Assembly: GCA_903868145.1 (NCBI GenBank)
Contig: CAIPTY010000048.1
Coordinates: 1-32,079 of the forward strand
Source: an uncultured Desulfuromonadales bacterium
GTDB lineage: Bacteria; Desulfobacterota; Desulfuromonadia; Geobacterales; Pseudopelobacteraceae
Direction: 5' to 3'
Length of the DNA stretch: 32,079 nt
In this document: positions 23,699-32,079 of the stretch, one piece after another
Layout of the letters: the number at the start of each line of letters is the position of its first letter
How positions within the stretch are numbered: position 1 is the first letter of the stretch
Made by a program: the position numbers and the translations under genes
Notes under the pieces: generated by a model
Told to the model about the DNA's origin: nothing
Databases searched by the model: none
Seen by the model: the letters and a program-made list of their open reading frames with translations, nothing else

Positions 23699-24301
23699 TC
23701 AGTTTTTATGCTTCCTTCGTGGCTCCTTCTCTTTGAGATAATCATCAATCAAGGAATATAACTCTTTGACATCTTCAGCTTTTTGCTTTAGCTCTTCATC
23801 ATTATCAGTCAAGTCACACAAGTATCCATTTTCATAATCAGTGGAAAATTGTAGGGCATCCCTCTCTAAAATAGCCGAAACACCTCTGTTTACAGCACTA
23901 TAAATAGCGCTGTCTGTTATTTTTATATGATTTGTGTTTTCTTTATATTTTACGCCTCGCCTTTTGTCATACTTTCTTAGAGTATTCATCAATTCAGCTG
24001 TATCATTTATAGATTTTCGTAAAAAAAGAAAGTCTATCGCCATTGCCATGTCTCTACCCGTAGTGGGAGGTCTCCCTTTTGCATCGATATATGGTGGCTC
24101 TTTGCCTGTCAGATATCGATATATATCTACTTTTTCGACACTAGTGAGGCGTTTACTTAATATGACTTTATCGGCCAAAACTCTTTTTCTGTCATCTGGA
24201 TTAAAAGGAGGGGCAGCAGTTTGCTTTTCAGGAGGAGGCTTAGAATCGATATCTATTTGATTAGTAGCCCAACTACCTTGAAGAATTTTCTTTTTTTTCA
24301 A
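23699..24301 (-). CDS. Hypothetical accessory protein, TTG start
   Basis: This 200-residue, AT-rich, charged protein has a C-terminus rich in acidic and lysine residues (DNDEELKQKAEDVKELYSLI). AGGAGG lies 6 bases before TTG 24301, a strong reason to accept that start. RPPTTGRDMAMAIDFLFLRK is a conserved-looking block but I cannot name the family. It lies between the AlpA-like gene and the integrase remnant, so it is cargo of the minus-strand element. Confidence 0.65.
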   Translation of the reverse strand: MKKKKILQGSWATNQIDIDSKPPPEKQTAAPPFNPDDRKRVLADKVILSKRLTSVEKVDIYRYLTGKEPPYIDAKGRPPTTGRDMAMAIDFLFLRKSINDTAELMNTLRKYDKRRGVKYKENTNHIKITDSAIYSAVNRGVSAILERDALQFSTDYENGYLCDLTDNDEELKQKAEDVKELYSLIDDYLKEKEPRRKHKN

Positions 24302-24341
24302 TTACGCCTCCTGTGAGCCTAAATCTAATCTATTAAATAAC

Positions 24342-24580
24342 TTACGCTACCTTTTTTCCGGCAGTTATAGGAATAACTTTGCTTTCCTTACCGATGATAA
24401 TACTGTTCAGCTTACGTTCCCACTGTTCCATCACCATCTGTTTTTCTTTATTGTATGAATATCGGTTGTAGATATGTCCCACACCCTGTTTCTGCTTGGT
24501 GATATGGTTCTGAAGTCGGTCAATCATATCGCCAGACACTTCCATTTCAGCCCACCGTGTTGCAGCTGTACGCCTTAATA
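24342..24580 (-). pseudogene. C-terminal remnant of a tyrosine recombinase (integrase)
   Basis: The last 79 codons match the catalytic end of phage-type integrases. LRRTAATRWAEM contains the box II arginine context, SGDMIDRLQNHIT the downstream helix, and IYNRYSYNKEK the nucleophilic tyrosine. Everything upstream (N-terminal arm-binding and core-binding domains, box I) is missing. At about 24580 the sequence switches to the glycosyltransferase gene in another frame. It is therefore inactive and marks the right edge of the decayed element. Confidence 0.8.
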
Positions 24581-25476
24581 CCACCAACAACATGAATTGC
24601 TGCGCCGCAGACAACCAGTGCAATGTTGTAGTCGGCTCCGGAGAAGGTATTCTTTTCAAGTCCTTTGATAACTTCTGAAACAGATGCATACCACTCAACG
24701 GCAAGAAATTCAGGTGCGTATACCGCGCTCTGGCAGAAACCATTTTTCTTGATTATCTTGCCGAGCTTTATATCATCATCCGGACGAAGACGGATCGTCT
24801 GATGGCCACCGACCTGCCGGTACGCTTCGGTGCGTAGCATGTTGAAGGCGCCGATACCAATATGAAAGCGGCTCTTGGGATTGTGTGCCTTCCAGGGGCG
24901 TGAAAAGAGCGAGAATAACAGAATAAACGACACACCAAACATGCCGAGGAATGCAGTTGGCATCTGTAGGGACGGGGTAGCTGCCAGGTGGTCAAGGTGA
25001 TTCTTCTCCATATACGTCACTGCACGGGTAACGACCGATGGTTCCATGATAATATCAGCATCGGTGAACAACAGGTATTCTCCGGTAGCCTGACGGCTGC
25101 CGATCCAGAGCGCATGGTTCTTTCCCAGCCAGCCATCGGGAAGAGTGTCGATATGGATCACCTGCAGATTGGGGAATGATGCTGCAAGATCATCGAGTAT
25201 CTGGCCGGTTGCATCCTCAGAACGATCATCCACCACGATGAGTTCATAGTTCGTATAGTTGAGTGCAAGAAGCGACTGGAGTGCTGCGCGGATATTGCGC
25301 TGTTCGTTTCGGGCAGCAACGATGATCGACACACGTTTCGGGTTTGCGGGTAGTTCTCCAGACGTATCCCGAAGCGCTTCAACCGAGCGACTGCCAAAAT
25401 AGAGTTCGACTGCCATCAGGATAGTGAAGAAAAGTGTCAGCGCTGCCAACCAGAATGACCAGCCCAAAGACTCCAT
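24547..25476 (-). pseudogene. GT2 glycosyltransferase, 3' end replaced
   Basis: The 309-residue frame starts at ATG 25476 with an N-terminal membrane helix (FWLAALTLFFTILMAVELYF). A family 2 glycosyltransferase domain follows: VSIIVAARNE, VVDDRSEDAT, FTDADI (DXD) and a RLRPDDDIKLG acceptor-side motif. It resembles HpnB-like enzymes, which are about 380-390 residues with extra C-terminal membrane helices. After KNTFSGADYNIALVVCGA the sequence degenerates (AYSCNTVG) and runs into the integrase remnant, so those helices are lost. It may retain a soluble catalytic part but is best treated as truncated. Confidence 0.78.
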
Positions 25477-25605
25477 CCTTTACGCTTGAACAGCCAGTTT
25501 GCTTGTCACGCTGTCTATCTTATCTTGCATGGTTTGATCTCTGTCGGTACGTGTTCCCAGCTTGATGGTGGTTGTGATATTGACGCCGCATTACTCAACA
25601 ATACT

Positions 25606-27795
25606 CTATTTCAGCGTATCAGCATCATTTTTCTCTGCTTCCTTGATGGACAGCGAAATACGATTCCGTTGGGCATCCGCCGATAATACTTTGACTTTTA
25701 CTATCTGTCCTGCCCTGACTGCGTCGTTGGGATCCTTAACATACCGATTAGCCAGATGGCTTATATGCACCAATCCATCCTGGTGGACACCGATATCAAC
25801 GAAAGCTCCGAAAGCTGTCACATTTGTAACTACTCCTTGCAGGATCATCCCTTCCTTCAGATCCTTGATCTCCCGAACATCATCCCGGAAAGTTGCAGTT
25901 TGAAACTGGCTGCGCGGATCACGCCCCGGTTTCTTCAGCTCTTCAATAATATCGGTAAGCGTCGGCAGACCTACGTTTTCTGTCACGTAACGCTTCAGGT
26001 CGATTCTGCCAACTAACGAGGAATCTGCAACCAGTTGTTTCAGTGTGACGCCCAGATCGGTCGCCATTGCCTCCACCAGTTTATAACGCTCTGGATGAAC
26101 CGCTGTATTGTCCAGTGGGTATTTTCCATCTCTGATACGAAGAAATCCAGCTGCCTGTTCAAATGCTTTGGCTCCAAAGCGAGGTACTTTAAGGAGCGCC
26201 TTGCGAGTATTGAATGTACCGTTCTCATCACGGTAACGTGTTATGGCCTTTGCGAGTGCTGGTCCAACGCCGGATACATAGGCTAGCAGTGCCCATGACG
26301 CGGTATTCAGATCCACACCTACATAGTTGACGCAAGACTCCACCACTGCATCCAGTGACTTTTTGAGCATGCCTTGATTTACATCTTGCTGGTACTGACC
26401 AACACCGATACTTTTGGGATCGACTTTGACCAGTTCTCCAAGCGGATCTTGAAGCCTTCGAGCGATAGATATTGCACCACGCACCGTCAAATCTAATTCA
26501 GGGAATTCTTCCCTGGCAATGTCTGAGGCTGAGTAGATGCTGGCACCCGCCTCGCTGACCGAGACCACCGGTAGTTGTCGCACTGCAGCCGCCAGGGTCT
26601 CCTTGACGAATATTTCCATCTCGCGTCCAGCGGTACCATTACCGACGGCAAGCATCTCGATTGCATGGCTTTTAATCAACCGCAATAGATCTTGCTTTGC
26701 CTGGGGAATCCGCCCTTCACCGATGTGGGGATAGACCGCCACATGCTCCAGGAAACGCCCGGTTGCATCAACCGCAGCCAATTTGGAACCTGTTCGGAAA
26801 CCGGGATCAATTCCGAGAACACGTTTTCCCCCGGCAGGTGGTGCCAGTAACAGTTCCCGCAGATTCCGTGCAAATATCTGAATAGCTGCCTCGTCAGCCC
26901 GTTCTTTGCTTTCCAGGCGTAGTTCCACTTCAATGGATGTGGCGATCAGGCGTTTGTAGGCATCCTCTGCTATGTTCTCAAGTAATGAGGAAAAGATACT
27001 GTTTCTTACAACAAGACGTGACTTCAGCCCGGCCAGAATCTGCTCAACCGGGGCGCTGATCGACAGACAGAGTATCTCTTCCTTTTCGCCGCGCCGCATG
27101 GCCAGCATACGATGCGATGGAACGGCCTTGAGCAGCTCCTGATAGTCATAGTACATCTCGAATTTAGTGACTTGCCCTTTTTGGTCAGCAGCCACCCGCG
27201 AGGTCATGATTCCCTGCTCTTTCGTCAACCGCCGCACCATGGCACGGGCATCGGCGTTATTGGAAAGACGCTCGGCTAAAATATGACCAGCACCTTCCAA
27301 TGCGGCAGTTGCATCGGGGACCTCCTTTTCACGATCGATGAAGGGATGTGCGACTTCTTCGGCAGTTCCTGTCGCCAACTCCTGAGCAGCTATGATATCG
27401 GCCAGCGGTTCCAATCCCCGTTCTCGGGCAATGGTCGCCTTTGTCCGTCGTTTTGGCTTGTAAGGCAGGTAGAGATCTTCCACCTCAGTTTTCTGGCGAG
27501 AGGCTTCGATCTGCTGCTGCAGCTCCGGAGTAAGCTTTCCCTGCTCGTCGATGGATTTGAGCACCGTTATCTTACGCTCCTCCAATTCGCAGAAGTAAGT
27601 GAACTGCTCTTCAACCGTGCGGATCTGTACTTCGTCCAATTCACCAGTATGTTCTTTACGATATCGGGCAATGAAGGGTACAGTTGCTCCTTCCTGAAGC
27701 AGTTCGACAGTATGCTCTACCTGGAACGGCTTGAGACTGCTTGCTTCGATGATATAAGGGATTAATTTTCTGATTTGATCGGCGGTCAGCTTCAT
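25606..27795 (-). CDS. tex: Tex-family RNA-binding transcription accessory protein
   Basis: This 729-residue protein has the full Tex layout: N-terminal helical region (ATVPFIARYRKEHTGELDE), YqgF-like RNase H fold (VLGIDPGFRTGSKLAAVD), helix-hairpin-helix repeats (YVSGVGPALAKAITRYRDENG and LLKVPRFGAKAFEQAAGF) and a C-terminal S1 domain (VVTNVTAFGAFVDIGVHQDGLVHIS). Tex binds nucleic acid and affects transcription and stress tolerance; its exact role is unclear. The length matches the family. No adjacent gene appears to be in its operon; it starts at ATG 27795. Confidence 0.95.
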   Translation of the reverse strand: MKLTADQIRKLIPYIIEASSLKPFQVEHTVELLQEGATVPFIARYRKEHTGELDEVQIRTVEEQFTYFCELEERKITVLKSIDEQGKLTPELQQQIEASRQKTEVEDLYLPYKPKRRTKATIARERGLEPLADIIAAQELATGTAEEVAHPFIDREKEVPDATAALEGAGHILAERLSNNADARAMVRRLTKEQGIMTSRVAADQKGQVTKFEMYYDYQELLKAVPSHRMLAMRRGEKEEILCLSISAPVEQILAGLKSRLVVRNSIFSSLLENIAEDAYKRLIATSIEVELRLESKERADEAAIQIFARNLRELLLAPPAGGKRVLGIDPGFRTGSKLAAVDATGRFLEHVAVYPHIGEGRIPQAKQDLLRLIKSHAIEMLAVGNGTAGREMEIFVKETLAAAVRQLPVVSVSEAGASIYSASDIAREEFPELDLTVRGAISIARRLQDPLGELVKVDPKSIGVGQYQQDVNQGMLKKSLDAVVESCVNYVGVDLNTASWALLAYVSGVGPALAKAITRYRDENGTFNTRKALLKVPRFGAKAFEQAAGFLRIRDGKYPLDNTAVHPERYKLVEAMATDLGVTLKQLVADSSLVGRIDLKRYVTENVGLPTLTDIIEELKKPGRDPRSQFQTATFRDDVREIKDLKEGMILQGVVTNVTAFGAFVDIGVHQDGLVHISHLANRYVKDPNDAVRAGQIVKVKVLSADAQRNRISLSIKEAEKNDADTLK

Positions 27796-28144
27796 TACGG
27801 CTCCAGTCTATGTGACTTCAAACTGACAATTACTACCATAGCTAAAAGTATGCATACAAGGCAATCCAATGTATCCAGAATCGAAAAACGGACCGATATG
27901 TACATTTCTTACATTACGGGATGTAATTAAGGGAATGGGTGGAGATTTGGAGATAGTAGCCAGATTTCCGGATGGTTTTGTAAGAATCAATCAGTTTGAA
28001 AGTCTGGATCGTCCTCTGCAAATTTGATTCAATGCAAAGTCTGACTCGATGTTGAGCTTATGAGCCGGAAGCTTCTCAGTTGATTTACCCCCAGCATTGT
28101 TGCCTATTTTCGCTTATTGTTTAAATATGTTGTTAGATAACTAC
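27796..28144. other. Intergenic region with antitoxin remnant
   Basis: The only recognisable content is the short antitoxin-like frame at 27869-28027 on the plus strand. The rest is AT-rich with no promoter or hairpin that I would defend. Confidence 0.45.
27869..28027 (+). pseudogene. C-terminal remnant of a HigA/XRE-type antitoxin
   Basis: This 52-residue frame contains TLRDVIKGMGGDLEIVARF and PDGFVRINQF, which match the end of XRE-family antitoxins of the HigB/ParE-type toxin-antitoxin group. The helix-turn-helix part is absent and a stop lies in the same frame just upstream (27839). No toxin gene is adjacent. It is probably the leftover of a deleted toxin-antitoxin locus. Confidence 0.6.
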
Positions 28145-28666
28145 CTACTTTACAAATAATTTTGTGTAGTTTTCCATATATCTTATTTTATCCAAATCTT
28201 TTTTATAGAGTTCTAAAAATGTACCGAATATTTCCCGAGAATATCCACCTGTATAAAGTGCATAAAAATTTAGTGTGACTCCATTAGTCTCTTTATTTTC
28301 AGTAATGAATACGGATGCAACATCAGTATTATTTGCTAATTTGTTTGTTAGTTCAGTCATATCAGGTGAATAAGCTTTTGGTGATAATAAATATGTACGA
28401 AGGTATATAAAGTTGGGGATATATTCCTGAACCACTACATTGTTATGAATATCATGACGTGCGATAAAATAAGGCTTGTCTTTTTTATCAAAAATTTCAA
28501 CCTTGTATCCTAAAAACTCAAAATGATTAGCCAACTGCTTCACAGTTGGACTTAATTCTTTTTGTTCATTACCAACACTTTTATCTGCAGGCGTTCCCGC
28601 AAGGCTTTGTGTCATCAACATACAAGAGAACATAACAAATACAGCAACTTGAACAATGAATTTCAT
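28145..28666 (-). CDS. Secreted protein, possibly YbjN-like
   Basis: This 173-residue protein has a signal peptide (VQVAVFVMFSCMLMTQ, cleavage near SLA-G) and a mature alpha/beta domain. The end (SVFITENKETNGVTLNFYA then FGTFLELYKKDLDKI) is arranged like YbjN-type domains; that match is weak. AGGAGG precedes the ATG. The gene is markedly AT-rich compared with tex, suggesting transfer. Confidence 0.65.
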   Translation of the reverse strand: MKFIVQVAVFVMFSCMLMTQSLAGTPADKSVGNEQKELSPTVKQLANHFEFLGYKVEIFDKKDKPYFIARHDIHNNVVVQEYIPNFIYLRTYLLSPKAYSPDMTELTNKLANNTDVASVFITENKETNGVTLNFYALYTGGYSREIFGTFLELYKKDLDKIRYMENYTKLFVK

Positions 28667-28758
28667 AACAGCCTCCTGTTTAGATATTTTGTACCAAACA
28701 ACTCACTTTATCAAACGACTGGACGTGGAAGTGAACATACAGCTTACCATTTTAATGA

Positions 28759-29343
28759 TCAATTGGAATATTGAACCGGGCAAAAAAACGATCCCATATC
28801 TGCCCCCGCTGATCCCGGCAGAAAGAAGGCCGGTTTACCCAGACGTTTTATAAGTTCCCTATTTGCCAACTCGCGCTCTCTTGCCCGTCCGTCACGAATG
28901 GCATCAATTATGGACAGCAGGGCGTACAGTTCTTTATCCTTTATAGCCGCAGAAGGCACAGACTTGTATAGTGGTGAAAACTCATAGCCCCGCACTTCCC
29001 CTTCTGGATGTGGCCATACCGGAGGGACATCATTTGCACCAAGAACCAGCATTTCGTTTAGGGGATAGGCGGCATATCCGGTAGGGATTCCCCTGGTCAA
29101 TGGTCCGTGCTGCGGGGGATAGGCATATTTCACCCCATGAACCAGAAACTCTTCCAGGTTCTTCCTGACAGGCTTCTTGCGGGACTCATCAAACAATTGA
29201 GCAACGCTCGCCCGCTTGATGCCGGCATGTACCTCGGAAGGGCTCATGAAGAGATCAGCAGCCAAAGACGCAAACGACCAGTCGCTGTTTTTCACTACAA
29301 CCAGCTTGAGCAGAACAACTATATCTTGAGGTTTCAAGGTCAT
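28759..29343 (-). CDS. Putative winged-helix regulator
   Basis: This 194-residue protein starts at ATG 29343. The N-terminal 60 residues (LKPQDIVVLLKLV, WSFASLAADLFMSPSEVHAGIKRA) form a winged helix-turn-helix typical of small regulators. FLVHGVKYAYPPQHGPLTRGIPTGYAA is a conserved block that I have seen in uncharacterised proteins of toxin-antitoxin-like loci. No partner gene is visible, and its targets are unknown. The 5' neighbour is the FMN-binding-type protein, 135 bases away. Confidence 0.65.
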   Translation of the reverse strand: MTLKPQDIVVLLKLVVVKNSDWSFASLAADLFMSPSEVHAGIKRASVAQLFDESRKKPVRKNLEEFLVHGVKYAYPPQHGPLTRGIPTGYAAYPLNEMLVLGANDVPPVWPHPEGEVRGYEFSPLYKSVPSAAIKDKELYALLSIIDAIRDGRARERELANRELIKRLGKPAFFLPGSAGADMGSFFCPVQYSN

Positions 29344-29478
29344 GTCGCATATTCTATTCGCGAATAGCGAATGAATCAAGCAAATTATTCAATTAGGATA
29401 AGTTGTTCACCATTTAGCGGACAAATTGAAATATCCTTTAAAAATCAATCAAATTGCCTGTTATAGTTGAGGATTTAA

Positions 29479-29850
29479 TTACCAAGTTTGAGTTATAGTT
29501 TCGGGCGTAACAGCCAACGTAGCACGTAGCCAATCAAACTTTGACTTCAGTATATCGAAATCCGGCCCAGACGCTATAAATGCGGCTTTACCCTTTATCA
29601 GAAACCCTGCCCCAGGTCCATGCAACCCCTGAACTTTACTGCTTGCCAAGGTAATCAGAACTTTAGGGTTAAAAGTGATATTCGTCTCAGTCCGATGCAT
29701 GTAACCGGCAGGAATCAACAAGCGGCCATCTGCTGATATACGGATGTAACTATTCCAAGTGTTGACCATGTGTGGCCCTTCCTGACCCAAAGTGGCGATG
29801 GCAACTGCGCCGTCCTGTTTCAAAATTTCCAGCAATTTTTCGGGAATCAT
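29479..29850 (-). CDS. Pyridoxamine 5'-phosphate oxidase-like flavin-binding protein
   Basis: This 123-residue protein has the split-barrel flavin fold features: N-terminal helix, AVAIATLGQEGPHMVNTWNS (first strands), LLIPAGYMHRTETNI and KVLITLASSKVQG, then GFLIKGKAAFI. Small stand-alone members bind FMN, haem or F420; the substrate is unknown here. AGGAGG lies before the ATG. Confidence 0.8.
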   Translation of the reverse strand: MIPEKLLEILKQDGAVAIATLGQEGPHMVNTWNSYIRISADGRLLIPAGYMHRTETNITFNPKVLITLASSKVQGLHGPGAGFLIKGKAAFIASGPDFDILKSKFDWLRATLAVTPETITQTW

Positions 29851-30003
29851 TATTCTTCCTCCTGTAAATTATTTTACTGCATCCCGAACATCAGAAGCCC
29901 GAAAAGTTATACACGAAACATTTACTTCCTTGTCTCATACTCACCCTTCACAACCCTGCAAACTCAGTTCACAAGAGAAATTTGAAAGCCAATAAGTGAT
30001 CAA

Positions 30004-31249
30004 TCATCCATTTACTCTATTTACCCCCTCCATAACCCTCTTCAACATATCCTGCAACTTTTCAAAGCTGTACGGCTTGTTGACCATCCCGGCAATGTCA
30101 TCGCTGTCCAATCTAGATGTAACAACCGTATCTCCATAACCGCTTGAGATTATAATTGGAAGTTCGGGGGCAAGGGTTTTAAGCTCACGGAACAGTGCAT
30201 AGCCGTCCATGACCGGCATACCCATGTCGGTCACTACCAGAGTAATGTCTGAGGCGTTCTTCTTGTACAACTCCAGCGCTTCCTTGCCGTTATTTGCCTC
30301 TAGAACCGAGAATCCCATTGTTTGCAGCATGGTTCTCGCTATCATCTTGACCTGTTCTTCATCTTCTACCAGCAGTATGGTTCCGCTACCCTGCCAAGGT
30401 GTCGAGGCTATCTGTTGGGATGATTCAATTGTGTTGGAGTCGATGATCTGTACCGGCAGATAGACCTTGAAGGTTGTTCCTTTGCCCGGTTCACTGAATA
30501 GCTGCAATGCGCCTCTATGCGCTGTAACAATGCCGAGCACTGCAGACATGCCGAGGCCGCGCCCGGTAAACTTGGTGGTATAGAACGGCTCGAAGATGCG
30601 GTTATATGTCTCATCGCTCATGCCGCAGCCGTTATCAGTGACCTCCAGACAGGCATACCAACCGGGAGGGATAATCTTGCCAAGGTAATCCTTTTCATGC
30701 TGACCGGTACTGATAGCTTTCTTTGATAGCGACACAAGGACTTCACCCTGTGCTTCACCTATAGATTCCGACGCGTTGATGATCAGATTCATGGCGACCT
30801 GAGATATTTGACTGGCATCGGCTTTAATAGGGGGTATGTTTTCATGCCAGACATATTTGATTGCCACATTCTGGGGTATGGATGCTTTCAAGAGGTTGAC
30901 CGTCTCCGATACCTGTACTTCCAGATTGACCTTGGCTTCCACATATTGGGTCTTTCCTGCATAGGCCAGCATCTGTCGGCAGAGTCCTGCGGCACGCTCG
31001 ACAGCCTTCTCTATCCACAACTTCTTTTGAACGTTTGACTACATCCTCGGCAGTTTCAATGAGATCGATATCAGACATGTGCATACTGAGAAGTTCGTCT
31101 CGGGAATAACCCACCATCTGGCAGTAGCTGTCATTTACTTCAAGGATGGTGCCGCTTCTGGCATCGACCTGCATAAAACCATCTACAGAATTGGCAATTA
31201 TCGAGAGGAACACATCGGAATCCAGATGTCTGCGGTCTTCGGTATCCAT
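30004..31249 (-). pseudogene. Hybrid sensor histidine kinase with internal deletion and frameshift
   Basis: Reading from 31249, a PAS domain is intact (SIIANSVDGFMQVDARSG, ILEVNDSYCQMVGYSRDEL) as far as VVKRSK. At about 31020 the frame shifts by one and the text jumps to the end of a HisKA region (IEKAVERAAGLCRQMLAYAGK). An HATPase domain follows (NLIINASESIG N-box, VTDNGCGM G1, GRGLGMSAVLG G2), then a receiver (EDEE, phosphoacceptor in VVTDMGMP, KPYSF). The rest of the PAS/PAC region and the phosphoaccepting H-box (usually AHDFNN in this family) are missing. The deletion junction is near GAAG at 31020-31030. A separate 338-residue product could be made but could not autophosphorylate. Confidence 0.82.
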
Positions 31250-31346
31250 TTGCAATGCCTTTCAATCCTATTTATGCCGAAAAGATAGCATATTTAGAAG
31301 GTTTATCAAGTACCGGCTTGCATAAGCAGCATTAGTTATGTCTGGA

Positions 31347-31571
31347 TCAGTATTTGCCATAAACCACCGCCCGTGGTCTGCGCTTGCGAGAAACCTGCAA
31401 CGATCTGTCATAACTGGAGCTGTTTGACCTGTCAAGCAGCTCGTTGATCAGGCCACTGCAATCGGTTGAAGCAGAATAGGTAACAGTGAGAAAATCACCC
31501 CTCCATCGTATGAATGATTGATGGTTGTAGGTGGTGGTACCAGCATATTCTTGATAATATAAACTCATCAC
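31347..31571 (-). pseudogene. Possible remnant of a secreted cysteine-peptidase-like protein
   Basis: This 74-residue frame has DCSGLINELLDRS, reminiscent of the catalytic-cysteine segment of NlpC/P60-type or related cell-wall hydrolases, and RPRAVVYGKY near the end. There is no signal peptide, no Shine-Dalgarno and no His partner, so at most it is a fragment. It could be chance. Confidence 0.3.
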
Positions 31572-31718
31572 TGATCTTCATATCCACTTGCTGCTAATCT
31601 CATTCTTCCTTCAGCTAGCGAAGCTTCTCTTGACATGAGAAGTTAAAGTTGTTACCAACTTGAACCCTCCATAGTGAGGCATTTTATTGCGAAATTGTTT
31701 TCAAGGAGAGAATCAATT

Positions 31719-32079
31719 ATGTTTTCTGATCTTCCCCAGCGACAACAGAAATTCATCAAGGTATGGATAACTGTAGTTGCCATTATTTTCGTGGCACTTG
31801 GATTTCTGTCCGTTAATATTGTAGCTGGAGAAAAACAGACTGCTAACCGCAATCATCTATTGCGCATGACCCCAGGTACTGTTGAATCGGGGAAGACACC
31901 ACCCGATCCGCTTCCGACTAACACCAATTTCACGGCAGTAAATATTGGTACCTACCTGGACGGAATCGAAATAGTCTCTATCAAGGATTCGTACTGGACT
32001 GCGACATTCTATATATGGTTCCGTTGGAAGGGTGACAAGTCACTCGACCCGGGCAAGTCATTTCGGCTCGTTGATGCAA
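31719..32079 (+). CDS. Membrane-anchored protein resembling prokaryotic ligand-gated ion channels (partial)
   Basis: ATG 31719 with AAGGAG (31703-31708) opens a frame that runs off the right edge after 120 codons. Residues about 14-36 are a hydrophobic segment (VWITVVAIIFVALGFLSV) that may act as signal or anchor. Residues 76 onward (VNIGTYLDGIEIVSIKDS and TATFYIWFRWKGD) resemble the first strands of the extracellular domain of pentameric channels such as GLIC. The channel part, if any, lies beyond the window, so the family is tentative. Confidence 0.55.
   Translation, partial: MFSDLPQRQQKFIKVWITVVAIIFVALGFLSVNIVAGEKQTANRNHLLRMTPGTVESGKTPPDPLPTNTNFTAVNIGTYLDGIEIVSIKDSYWTATFYIWFRWKGDKSLDPGKSFRLVDA

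Noticed and set aside
27808-27990. 60-codon minus-strand open frame
   Set aside because: It is antisense to the antitoxin-like remnant and has no start signal or motif.

Overview
The window looks like a chromosome segment of a Geobacter-type deltaproteobacterium (Geobacterales/Desulfuromonadia). The evidence is a selenocysteine formate dehydrogenase, a multiheme cytochrome c / cytochrome b quinol-oxidoreductase cluster of Geobacter Cbc type, an HD-GYP response regulator, an NtrC-type regulator, and a possible pentameric-channel-like protein. This assignment rests on recognised gene families, not on a database search.

Layout. (1) 1-1044: HD-GYP response regulator, minus strand, cut by the window edge. 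(2) 1405-7040: formate dehydrogenase operon fdnG-fdnH-fdnI followed by fdhE. fdnG reads through an in-frame UGA (selenocysteine, residue 200) with a SECIS-like hairpin just downstream, and its leader is structured like a molybdenum-cofactor riboswitch. (3) 11686-7091, minus strand: a six-gene electron-transfer operon (7-heme cytochrome c, cytochrome b, 9-heme cytochrome c, a two-heme sensor-like protein, a small membrane protein, a VKOR-family thiol oxidoreductase). Formate oxidation feeds the menaquinone pool and this second complex could drain it to periplasmic cytochromes. (4) 11901-14963: two small secreted proteins, a bacterial cystatin-like protein and a sigma54-dependent regulator.

(5) 14960-24580: a decayed mobile region built around tRNA-Ser(CGA). 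The first 40 bases of the tRNA gene occur twice, at 15066 and in the intact gene at 22033, and bracket about 7 kb. That segment carries a GHKL-like protein, a Rossmann methyltransferase-like protein, the N-terminal half of the DISARM helicase DrmA, and a run of small genes plus radC, several with similar hairpin leaders. Beyond the tRNA a second accessory segment on the minus strand holds another radC, a 'plasmid-related' small protein, an AlpA-like regulator, an unknown gene and the C-terminal scrap of a tyrosine integrase joined to a truncated glycosyltransferase gene. Repeated 10-bp motifs beside both segments look like integrase arm sites.

(6) 24547-32079: the truncated glycosyltransferase, tex, an antitoxin remnant, AT-rich hypothetical genes, a flavin-binding-type protein, a hybrid histidine kinase broken by an internal deletion, and the start of a membrane-anchored protein resembling prokaryotic ligand-gated ion channels.

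The most interesting material is the 15.4-22.0 kb segment: a GHKL-like + methyltransferase-like pair welded to a DISARM remnant, the repeated leader hairpins, and an island that seems to have replaced the 5' half, rather than the usual 3' half, of its target tRNA.
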